6,026 bases of DNA from Bacillota bacterium (GTDB lineage: Bacteria; Bacillota; Clostridia; Oscillospirales; JAKOTC01), in NCBI GenBank assembly GCA_029776465.1, contig JAKOTC010000251.1:1-6026 (forward strand), read 5' to 3'. Under the pieces are notes generated by a model. It did no database searches. It saw only the letters and a program-made list of their open reading frames with translations, and was not told the DNA's origin. Below, one piece after another: positions 1 through 4,827 of the stretch. Made by a program: the position numbers and the translations under genes. The stretch's first letter is position 1; each line of letters starts with the position of its first letter.

Positions 1-1183
1 GGGGATAATACTGCCAGGCCCACATCTGATGCTGTCCCACGTCGGTGACCAGTGTGGTTTTTTCATCCGAAGCCGCCCAGATGCTTTCGATGATCTCCTG
101 AGGATTGGCAATTTCGATTTTCGGCATATCCATGGAAAACTGGCTGCGCACCTTCGAGATGGTTTCCATCCAGTCCGGGTGGAAGCAGCGGCTGGTCATC
201 TCACAAAGGGAGGCCAGCACCTCCTTGGCATTGCCGATGATGGAATGATCCACCACCACGGTTTTATTGATTTCAGCCGGATCGATGTCAATGTGAATGA
301 TCCGGGCCTGTTTGGCAAAACCTTTCGGCGAACCGATGGCCCTGTCAGAGAAACGGGCCCCCACCGCGATTAAAAGATCGCACTCCGAAACCGCAAAGGA
401 GGACAGCTTGGTGCCGTGCATTCCCATCAGACCCAGATAGTGTTCATCCTGGACGGGGAAAGCGCCCAGAGCCATAGAAGAAAGGGCAACCGGCGCATCA
501 ATCAATTTTGCAAACTGATAAAGCTCGTCGCAGGCATTGGACTGGACCACGCCGCCCCCCGCGTAAATCACCGGGCGTTCAGCCTGTTCAATCAGCTCGG
601 ATGCACAGATAATACTCTGGTTGCGGCTGAATTTATGCAGGGCTCTTAAGGGAGGTTTATAGGGCTCAAACTCTGCCACCCCGGCGGTAATATCCTTGGG
701 GATATCCACCAAAACAGGACCCTTCCGACCCTCCCTGGCGATTTCAAAGGCCCGGCGGATGGTGGAGGCCACCTCCTGAGTGCTTTTTACGATGAAATTA
801 TGTTTGGTGATGGGCATGGTCACGCCGGTGATGTCCACCTCCTGGAAATTGTCTTTGCCCAGCATGGGCAGAGAAACCCCGCAGGTAATGGCCACAAGGG
901 GAACCGAGTCCATATAGGCGGTGGCAATGCCGGTGACCAGGTTGGTTGCTCCCGGCCCGGAGGTTGCCATCACCACACCCACCTTCCCGGTGGCGCGGGC
1001 ATACCCGTCTGCGGCATGGGCGGCTCCCTGTTCGTGAGAGGTTAACACATGGCGGATTTTGTCCCGATAGTCATACATGGCATCATATACGTTGATAATA
1101 TTGCCGCCGGGATACCCAAAAACGGTATCCACCCCCTGTTCCAACAGGCACTCTATGACAATTTTAGCTCCCATCATCTGCAT
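1..1183 (-). CDS. ilvB: Acetolactate synthase, large (catalytic) subunit, 3'-truncated by window edge
   Basis: ThDP-, Mg- and FAD-dependent cytoplasmic enzyme joining two pyruvates (or pyruvate and 2-oxobutyrate) in the first common step of valine, leucine and isoleucine synthesis. I translated 394 codons from the ATG at 1183; the family is about 550-570 residues, so most of the C-terminal ThDP-pyrophosphate domain lies beyond the left edge. Visible in order: the N-terminal ThDP-binding domain with FGYPGG (22-27) and the catalytic glutamate E51 in SHEQGAAHAADGYAR; SGPGATN (75-81); FQEVD (113-117); RKGPVLVDIPKD (153-164); the central FAD-type domain with GARFSDR (275-281) and HIDIDP (297-302); then the start of the third domain, DVGQHQMW (381-388). 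The start is fixed by AAGGGG lying 6 nt upstream; two further ATGs at residues 3 and 4 are spaced less well. The T-box leader makes this the first gene of its transcript; other ilv/leu genes probably follow outside the window. Confidence 0.96.
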   Translation of the reverse strand, partial: MQMMGAKIVIECLLEQGVDTVFGYPGGNIINVYDAMYDYRDKIRHVLTSHEQGAAHAADGYARATGKVGVVMATSGPGATNLVTGIATAYMDSVPLVAITCGVSLPMLGKDNFQEVDITGVTMPITKHNFIVKSTQEVASTIRRAFEIAREGRKGPVLVDIPKDITAGVAEFEPYKPPLRALHKFSRNQSIICASELIEQAERPVIYAGGGVVQSNACDELYQFAKLIDAPVALSSMALGAFPVQDEHYLGLMGMHGTKLSSFAVSECDLLIAVGARFSDRAIGSPKGFAKQARIIHIDIDPAEINKTVVVDHSIIGNAKEVLASLCEMTSRCFHPDWMETISKVRSQFSMDMPKIEIANPQEIIESIWAASDEKTTLVTDVGQHQMWAWQYYP

Positions 1184-1225
1184 TGAAAACCCCTTCTTTC
1201 TGCCGTTAGCAATGTGAAAAAGTAT

Positions 1226-1264
1226 AAAAAAACAGCCCTCGTCTCACTCATAGAGACGAAGACT
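1226..1264 (-). terminator. T-box regulatory terminator of ilvB
   Basis: Minus-strand hairpin with a 12-bp stem (1253-1264 against 1234-1245, three G-U pairs), 7-nt loop 1246-1252, followed after one G by seven U residues (1232-1226). It lies directly after the T-box core at 1268-1280. The core would form the competing antiterminator when an uncharged tRNA acceptor end pairs with it. Confidence 0.9.
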
Positions 1265-1505
1265 ACTCCGCGGTACCACTCTAATTGATACAGAGACTCT
1301 GTATCCTCTCAAATCCCACTCTCACGAATGGTTATCCCTTTTAACGGCGGGCACCCGTTGCGGTCTACTCCCAAACGGTTTCGGCGCAAGGCTCAGGGGA
1401 GATGTATGCAAAACTGCTTTTACCGCCTCGCACCAAAACGGCGGCTCTCTGAAAAAGCGGAGGTTTTGTTTATGCCCCTTCATTGCCTTTACCTGTATTT
1501 AGATT
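1226..1505 (-). ncRNA. T-box riboswitch, leader of ilvB
   Basis: Cis-acting leader that binds an uncharged tRNA and switches transcription of ilvB on when a branched-chain amino acid is scarce. On the minus strand Stem I starts with AAGGC (1489-1485) pairing GCCTT (1392-1388), then a UGA/GA internal loop typical of a kink-turn, then AGGGG/CCCCT, then an open specifier loop (3' strand 1408-1400), then CAAAAC/GTTTTG. The apical AG-bulge motif CAGAGAGCC (1451-1443) and GGTGCGAG (1434-1427) are both present. Stem III is the hairpin at 1287-1305. The T-box core AGTGGTACCGCGG is at 1280-1268, and a terminator follows. The best-placed specifier codon is AUC (1403-1401), meaning tRNA-Ile; CUC (Leu, 1401-1399) overlaps it and cannot be excluded. 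The 5' end is estimated from the promoter. Confidence 0.95.
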
Positions 1506-1511
1506 ATTCTC

Positions 1512-1539
1512 ATTATATCAAATAAAAATCGAATGTCAA
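1512..1539 (-). promoter_or_regulatory. Sigma-A promoter of the ilvB T-box leader
   Basis: Consensus TTGACA at 1539-1534 and consensus TATAAT at 1517-1512 on the minus strand, with a 16-nt spacer. Both hexamers are perfect. The predicted transcript start is near 1505, just before Stem I of the T-box. A small dyad lies immediately upstream (1542-1554). Confidence 0.9.
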
Positions 1540-1559
1540 CGGTGAATAGTTCACAAACA

Positions 1560-1793
1560 ATTCCATCTATTATTTGGATTATATGTAATATTTTCACTAA
1601 TTCCATGAAAAAATTTAAAAAATGCATTTTACGGGCTTTCGAGGCATACTTATCTAGGTATGGAAAATGAAACACCGGTATTCAGTTTATACGAAATCTT
1701 TTAAACATCGACAAGACTAAACGATGTGGCATTTCCCCATATAACCCATATAAATGGATTGCGAAAATTTGGCCAAAAAATTTAAAAAGAATG
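1560..1793. other. AT-rich intergenic region without a recognisable gene
   Basis: This stretch lies between the divergent ilvB promoter and the tRNA-Lys promoter. I find no ORF with a credible ribosome binding site on either strand. It contains two copies of an A/T tract AAAAAATTTAAAAA (1608-1621 and 1775-1788). The second copy abuts the tRNA promoter and could act as an UP element. Two weak dyads are visible, CATAC...GTATG near 1642-1660 and ACATCG...CGATGT at 1705-1727, neither followed by a U-run. Confidence 0.5.
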
Positions 1794-1822
1794 TTGACAA
1801 AAAAATCGGGGTATGCTATAAT
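1794..1822 (+). promoter_or_regulatory. Promoter of tRNA-Lys
   Basis: TTGACA (1794-1799), 17-nt spacer, TATAAT (1817-1822), preceded by TGC, which makes it an extended -10 as well. An A/T-tract (1775-1788) just upstream resembles an UP element. All elements are at consensus, as expected for a strong stable-RNA promoter. The start would be near 1829, leaving a 5' leader of about 20 nt. Confidence 0.92.
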
Positions 1823-1849
1823 AGCAAAGCGCTCGAAAAAAGCGGGTGC

Positions 1850-1925
1850 GAGCCATTAGCTCAGACGGTAGAGCACATGCCTTTTAAGCCTGGGGTCCGG
1901 AGTTCGAGCCTCCGATGGCTCACCA
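1850..1925 (+). tRNA. tRNA-Lys (anticodon UUU)
   Basis: A 76-nt cloverleaf with encoded CCA (1923-1925). The acceptor stem GAGCCAT/ATGGCTC (1850-1856, 1915-1921) is perfect and the discriminator is A1922. The D-stem is GCTC/GAGC (1859-1862, 1871-1874). The anticodon loop is 1881-1887 with U33 and anticodon TTT at 1883-1885, followed by A37. The variable loop has 5 nt. The T-arm is CGGAG/CTCCG around TTCGAGC (1898-1914). The anticodon stem 1876-1880/1888-1892 contains one U-C mismatch (T1878 against C1890, tRNA positions 29 and 41), discussed in the findings. It is a single-gene unit with its own promoter and terminator. Confidence 0.95.
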
Positions 1926-1930
1926 ACAGA

Positions 1931-1967
1931 ACCGGAGTGGATTTTCCACTCCGGTTTTTTGTTTTTC
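1931..1967 (+). terminator. Rho-independent terminator of tRNA-Lys
   Basis: A perfect 10-bp stem, ACCGGAGTGG (1931-1940) against its complement at 1946-1955, with a 5-nt loop, followed by TTTTTTGTTTTT. It starts 5 nt after the tRNA CCA end. On the minus strand there is no U-run, so it is unlikely to serve the convergent DUF1848 gene efficiently. Confidence 0.92.
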
Positions 1968-1970
1968 TTT

Positions 1971-1995
1971 AAAACCGCCGTTTGCGCTCGGTTTT
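1971..1995 (-). terminator. Possible weak terminator after the DUF1848 gene
   Basis: On the minus strand AAAACCG (1995-1989) can pair with CGGTTTT (1977-1971) around an 11-nt loop. It overlaps the last base of the stop codon. The U residues lie inside the stem and only AAAG follows, so it is a weak candidate. It is the only hairpin I can see between this gene and the convergent tRNA terminator. Confidence 0.35.
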
Positions 1996-2921
1996 CAATA
2001 TAAACTCAGTTGTGTCTGCTTCGCACTCACCGCCGGCTTCTCGGTCACTTTGTCCCCTTCCTGCAGGCCGCCGATCAGCATCTCACCCAGAGGATCGTGA
2101 CGCTCAAACCTTATCCGGGCGGTATCCGGGCCGCGGTTGGCATAGCAATAAACGCACCCGTTCAAACAGGTATCATAGGCCCCGATATCCACACTTTCCA
2201 CACAGCCGCAGCCGGCCCGCTGGTTTTTATCCGGCCCTATAGCGAGAGGACAACCGATCAGTTTTTCGATCCGCGACCGGTCGATGCAGCCGGCAGACCC
2301 GATGCCGCAGGAACTGAAATCCATTGCTTCACAACAGGCTTTCGGCACAAGGCCATACTCCCGGGCGGTTCTGCCGATATACTCACTCAAAACGGCCATT
2401 TCCTCCGGGGTGATTGGCCGAAGCAGATCCGTCTTCAGCTTCGGATAAAGATCGACAAAGCTGATGGTCACGCATTCGGTATATGGAGACAGCTTTTCGC
2501 AAAGGCGGATAAAGGCCTGCCGGTGATAATCCAACGTTAAAAAGGAATTGAGGATTATGGGGTCATACCGCCAGACCACCCGCTCTTTTCCGACCCTTTT
2601 GCTCAATTCGATAAAGGCTTCCGTCCGATCCTCTTTGTCTCGAAGATTTTTCTCCATTCTTTGATCATAGGGCGTCAGGGTATACTGAAAGTAAAATTCA
2701 TATCCCATGTTACGGATTGTTTCCAAATGGGGCATCAAAGGCGCCGGATCCTTTGTCCAAAATACAATGCAGTCTATGGTTTCGGAGGAAAAAGTAATTC
2801 GGCTGACCCGGTTGGGATTCATGGGATTTCGAACGAGCACCCTTCCGGCTTTCAGGCGGTTTAAAAGCCACCGCTCATAATAGCAGGGGATATCCGTTCT
2901 GCGGGAAGCGGAGAGTATCAT
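1995..2921 (-). CDS. DUF1848 family protein with C-terminal radical-SAM-like cysteine cluster
   Basis: A 308-residue protein recognised as DUF1848 from the start ILSASRRTDIP (2-12), RNPMNP (31-36) and IVFWTKDPAPL (52-62), and from the C-terminal GCGC...CLNGCVYCYANR block (237-263). The last block contains CX3CX2C (C252, C256, C259), the spacing used by radical SAM enzymes to hold a 4Fe-4S cluster, but at the C-terminus instead of the usual N-terminus. Additional cysteines (C196, C197, C205, C212, C224, C238, C240) suggest another metal site. The family's function is unknown; an iron-sulfur redox or radical role is inference. The start is supported by GAGGG 7 nt upstream of the ATG at 2921. 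That ribosome binding site lies within the 11-nt gap after the nucleotidase stop, so the two genes are almost certainly co-transcribed. Length is normal and no truncation is visible. Confidence 0.9.
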   Translation of the reverse strand: MILSASRRTDIPCYYERWLLNRLKAGRVLVRNPMNPNRVSRITFSSETIDCIVFWTKDPAPLMPHLETIRNMGYEFYFQYTLTPYDQRMEKNLRDKEDRTEAFIELSKRVGKERVVWRYDPIILNSFLTLDYHRQAFIRLCEKLSPYTECVTISFVDLYPKLKTDLLRPITPEEMAVLSEYIGRTAREYGLVPKACCEAMDFSSCGIGSAGCIDRSRIEKLIGCPLAIGPDKNQRAGCGCVESVDIGAYDTCLNGCVYCYANRGPDTARIRFERHDPLGEMLIGGLQEGDKVTEKPAVSAKQTQLSLY

Positions 2922-2932
2922 GGCTCTTCCCT

Positions 2933-3616
2933 CTATTCTACAATGTCCAACAGGTCGGAAAGCCTGGAGATAATATAATCCGGCCGTGCGGTCCCGGTCA
3001 GGGGCAATTCCTCGGGATTATACCAGCAGGACGCCAGCCCGGCGTTATTCGCCCCCTGAATATCCAAGGAAAGGGAATCCCCCACCACCAAGACCCGGCT
3101 TTTGTCCGAAGCCTTCATCTCTTCCAGCACCAGATCAAAATATTCCTTCTGGGGCTTTTGACAGCCCATCTCTCCCGAAATAAAAATCTTTTCAAAATAT
3201 TTTTGGATGGGGGAAGCATCCAGCCTCCTGCGCTGCGTGCGGGAGACGCCGTTGGTAACGATGGCCAGCCTGCATTGCTTTGAAAGGGCGCTGCAAAGCT
3301 CCAGCGCTCCGTCAAGCAGTTGGGCGTTATCCCCCAGCCGCTCAAGATAATAACTGCCCACCTCGACCGGATCCCGCCGAACACCCAGGGCTTCAAACAA
3401 CCGGCGAAAACGCTCGATCTTCAGCTCATCCACCCCGATTTCGCCCCTGTTATGCCGCTCCCAGAGTGACTGGTTAATCCGGCGGTATTCATCGGCGTTC
3501 TCCGGGCAGAAATCAAGATTAAAGAAGCGAAACGAAGCCTCCAGCGCGGCGGTTTCGGCTTTTTTATAGTCAAATAACGTATTATCCGCATCCAGTAAAA
3601 CAATATCGTATTTCAT
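2933..3616 (-). CDS. HAD-superfamily hydrolase, YjjG-like pyrimidine nucleotidase
   Basis: A 227-residue cytoplasmic phosphatase of the HAD IA type. Motif I is DADNTLF (9-15; nucleophile D9, acid/base D11), motif II is the Thr of IVTNG (T121), motif III is the Lys of GCQKP (K154), and motif IV is GDSLSLD (D180, D185), so the catalytic set is complete. A helical cap domain occupies roughly 16-100. The overall pattern (LLDADNTLF, the INQSLWE region at 47-53, RVLVVGDSLSLDIQGANNAG) matches the YjjG/YfnB group, which dephosphorylates nucleoside monophosphates including non-canonical pyrimidines; the exact substrate here is inferred. The start ATG at 3616 has AGAGGAG 7 nt upstream, and a promoter lies at 3646-3674. 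It is first in an operon with the DUF1848 gene, 11 nt apart. Other HAD IA phosphatases remain possible. Confidence 0.88.
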   Translation of the reverse strand: MKYDIVLLDADNTLFDYKKAETAALEASFRFFNLDFCPENADEYRRINQSLWERHNRGEIGVDELKIERFRRLFEALGVRRDPVEVGSYYLERLGDNAQLLDGALELCSALSKQCRLAIVTNGVSRTQRRRLDASPIQKYFEKIFISGEMGCQKPQKEYFDLVLEEMKASDKSRVLVVGDSLSLDIQGANNAGLASCWYNPEELPLTGTARPDYIISRLSDLLDIVE

Positions 3617-3645
3617 GGGTTTGCTCCTCTAAACAGATTACCTGC

Positions 3646-3674
3646 ATTATACCATAACGGCATTAGTCTTTCCA
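3646..3674 (-). promoter_or_regulatory. Promoter of the HAD nucleotidase-DUF1848 operon
   Basis: On the minus strand the -10 TATAAT (3651-3646) is preceded by TGG (extended -10), with a -35 of TGGAAA (3674-3669, four of six consensus bases) after a 17-nt spacer. The start would be near 3639, giving a leader of about 23 nt that includes the AGAGGAG ribosome binding site at 3630-3624. Confidence 0.8.
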
Positions 3675-3751
3675 CTTTTATCTAAACAAAACGGAAGCTG
3701 AAATTCGCCGCTCCCGTTAAGATTATCCGTGAACTTTCAACCGTTTCCCTA

Positions 3752-3793
3752 AAATAAAAAACAGCCCGAAGCTATAAAGCCTGGAGCCGCTGT
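3752..3793 (-). terminator. Minus-strand terminator with no recognised gene upstream
   Basis: On the minus strand ACAGC (3793-3789) pairs with GCTGT (3765-3761). Inner CC/GG pairs and an AGGCT/AGCTT stem close a TTAT loop, and TTTTTTATTTT follows. It has a terminator layout only on the minus strand. The nucleotidase promoter lies downstream of it, so it must end some other leftward transcript. Confidence 0.65.
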
Positions 3794-3815
3794 ATACCTG
3801 ATAAAAGGTCCGTCA

Positions 3816-3873
3816 GGCAACCACAGGCCGCTTTCCATAATAGGAAACGGCTGCTGTGGTATTGATGGTTGCC
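3816..3873. repeat. Long imperfect inverted repeat (hairpin)
   Basis: GGCAACCA (3816-3823) is the exact complement of TGGTTGCC (3866-3873). Inside are CCACAG (3821-3826) with CTGTGG (3854-3859), CCG (3828-3830) with CGG (3848-3850), and TTTCC (3832-3836) with GGAAA (3843-3847) around a 6-nt loop. The outer two arm pairs overlap, so alternative folds are possible. It has no U-run on either side and does not look like a terminator. It may be part of a small RNA or a degenerate palindromic element. Confidence 0.7.
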
Positions 3874-3929
3874 TTCATCTGTTGCATAAAAATTTTAGAT
3901 TTTATAGCACGCCAAAATAAAATTTCCTC

Positions 3930-3960
3930 TTGACATTGACGCAACGTTAAGGTGTATGCT
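3930..3960 (+). promoter_or_regulatory. MerR-type promoter and operator of the tipA-like gene
   Basis: TTGACA (3930-3935) and TATGCT (3955-3960) are separated by 19 bp, too long for unaided sigma-A RNA polymerase and diagnostic of MerR-family activation by DNA untwisting. The spacer holds a dyad, TTGACG-CAA-CGTTAA (3936-3950, one mismatched pair), with further matching AC/GT flanks at 3933-3934 and 3952-3953. The start would be near 3967, giving a leader of about 86 nt. Since the first gene downstream is a MerR regulator, autoregulation is the simplest reading. Confidence 0.88.
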
Positions 3961-4052
3961 GAATATGTCCTCTGCGGGATGAACCGATTCAGCGCCGGGG
4001 TTAAAACACGCAAGAGGATCCGGTGCGATCATCCCAAGAAAGGCAGGTATTT

Positions 4053-4817
4053 ATGGAAGGATTTTTATATGACATTCAACAGGCGGCCAAACTGTCCGGG
4101 GTCAGCACCCGAACCCTGCGGTATTATGATCAAATCGGCCTGTTGAAGCCGGCCGGGACAAACGCCGCGGGATACCGCTTTTACAGCTCGGCAGAGCTGA
4201 AACGGCTGCAGAGAATCCTGTTTTTTAAAACGCTGGGGGTGGAATTGAAGGAAATCAAAACCCTGCTGGACAGGGAAGATTCCGATCCGGTGGCGGTTTT
4301 AAAAAAGCAGAAGCAGGAGCTGATCCGCCGGCGTGAAGCACTGGATAAATTGATAGTCAATCTTGAGAAAACCATTCATGAAGCAGAAGGAGGAATCCCC
4401 ATGTCCGATCAGGAACGATTTGAGGGTTTTAAAAAGGAATTGATTGAGGAAAACGAAAAAAAGTATGGCAGGGAAATCCGTGAAAAATACGGAGAGGAAT
4501 CCATAGAAAGCGCCAATCGAAAGCTGGCTGATATGACAAAGGAAGAATACAAGGATTTGCAGCAAATAGAAGCCGAAATGATCTCGCTGCTGAAAGAAGC
4601 GATGAAAACCGGAGACCCGGGCAATGAAAAGGCTCAGAAGGCTGCCGCCCTTCACAAGGAATGGATTTGCCGATACTGGCCCCAATATACCAAAGAAGCT
4701 CACATAGAGCTGGCAGATCTCTATGTCAACGACGAGCGCTTTAAAGCTTATTATGACGAAAAGCAGCCCGGTCTGGCCCAGTTCCTGCGGGACGCCATCC
4801 ACAAATGGCTTGAATAA
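4053..4817 (+). CDS. MerR-family transcriptional activator with TipAS ligand-binding domain (TipAL/Mta type)
   Basis: A 254-residue cytoplasmic regulator, almost the same length as TipAL (about 253) and Mta (about 257). Residues 1-70 form the winged helix-turn-helix: YDIQQAAKLSGVSTRTLRYYDQIGLL contains the recognition helix, followed by GYRFYSSAELKRLQRI and LGVELKEIKTLL. Residues about 76-112 are a charged dimerisation coiled coil. Residues about 117-254 match the TipAS fold, a helical pocket that binds thiopeptides or other multidrug ligands (FEGFKKELIEENEKKYG, IRYKYG-like segment, ELADLYVNDERFKAYYDE). The ATG at 4053 is chosen over a GTG at 4023 because AAAGG lies 9 nt and AGG 5 nt upstream and MerR N-termini begin here. 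Its promoter has the 19-bp MerR spacer. The regulated genes besides itself are not evident; no drug transporter is adjacent in the window. Confidence 0.92.
   Translation: MEGFLYDIQQAAKLSGVSTRTLRYYDQIGLLKPAGTNAAGYRFYSSAELKRLQRILFFKTLGVELKEIKTLLDREDSDPVAVLKKQKQELIRRREALDKLIVNLEKTIHEAEGGIPMSDQERFEGFKKELIEENEKKYGREIREKYGEESIESANRKLADMTKEEYKDLQQIEAEMISLLKEAMKTGDPGNEKAQKAAALHKEWICRYWPQYTKEAHIELADLYVNDERFKAYYDEKQPGLAQFLRDAIHKWLE
4387..4393 (+). promoter_or_regulatory. Internal Shine-Dalgarno for the TipAS-like short product
   Basis: AAGGAGG lies inside the coding sequence, followed by a 7-nt spacer and an in-frame ATG at 4401. This is better than the ribosome binding site of the full-length protein. 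It encodes E112-G113-G114 of the long product, at the boundary between the coiled coil and the ligand domain. Confidence 0.75.
4401..4817 (+). CDS. Predicted internal in-frame product: free TipAS-like ligand-binding domain
   Basis: A 138-residue protein starting MSDQERFEGFKKEL, in the same frame and with the same stop as the MerR regulator. It comprises only the TipAS domain, without the DNA-binding half. Streptomyces lividans tipA is known to produce both TipAL and a 144-residue TipAS from an internal start, with the short form more abundant and acting as a ligand sink; this established case is the basis for the call. Evidence here is the perfect Shine-Dalgarno at optimal spacing, the domain-boundary position, and the length close to TipAS. 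Whether it is translated in vivo cannot be seen from sequence. Confidence 0.65.
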   Translation: MSDQERFEGFKKELIEENEKKYGREIREKYGEESIESANRKLADMTKEEYKDLQQIEAEMISLLKEAMKTGDPGNEKAQKAAALHKEWICRYWPQYTKEAHIELADLYVNDERFKAYYDEKQPGLAQFLRDAIHKWLE

Positions 4818-4827
4818 ACACTCATCC

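Larger units (their letters stand above)
3752..3894 (-). ncRNA. Candidate small RNA divergent from the tipA-like regulator
   Basis: A hypothetical transcript of about 140 nt. Its 3' end would be the terminator at 3752-3793. Its 5' end would follow an extended -10, TGC-TATAAA (3909-3901), although the matching -35 position (GAGGAA) is poor. Between them lies a strong hairpin (3816-3873): outer GGCAACCA/TGGTTGCC arms, alternative CCACAG/CTGTGG arms, then CCG/CGG and TTTCC/GGAAA around ATAATA. A 24-codon ORF (3887-3813) runs through the hairpin but has no ribosome binding site. I do not recognise a known riboswitch or RNA family here. The call rests on the promoter-hairpin-terminator order alone. 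Confidence 0.3.

Noticed and set aside
29..1045. Plus-strand ORFs opposite ilvB
   Set aside because: They are shadows of the conserved minus-strand acetolactate synthase reading frame and show no family motif.
1328..1525. 65-codon plus-strand ORF in the ilvB leader
   Set aside because: It lies antisense to the T-box riboswitch; its sequence is fully explained by Stem I and the neighbouring RNA structure and it has no ribosome binding site.
1608..1788. Direct repeat of AAAAAATTTAAAAA as a mobile-element or attachment-site signature
   Set aside because: Simple A/T tracts of this kind recur by chance; there are no terminal inverted repeats, integrase gene or tRNA-end duplication.
1850..1925. 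tRNA-Lys as an integration attachment site
   Set aside because: No repeated copy of the tRNA 3' end and no integrase or phage gene is visible in the window.
2010..2540. 176-codon plus-strand ORF opposite the DUF1848 gene
   Set aside because: The minus-strand frame carries clear family motifs, a ribosome binding site and operon context; the plus-strand frame has none of these.
3813..4013. 66-codon minus-strand ORF, including a 24-codon version from 3887
   Set aside because: It crosses the MerR promoter and operator, lacks a ribosome binding site, and its C-terminal part is the long hairpin. Kept only as part of the small-RNA candidate.
4023..4052. GTG at 4023 as start of the MerR regulator
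   Set aside because: It adds ten residues atypical of MerR proteins, lies within the leader stem, and has no ribosome binding site, whereas the ATG at 4053 does.
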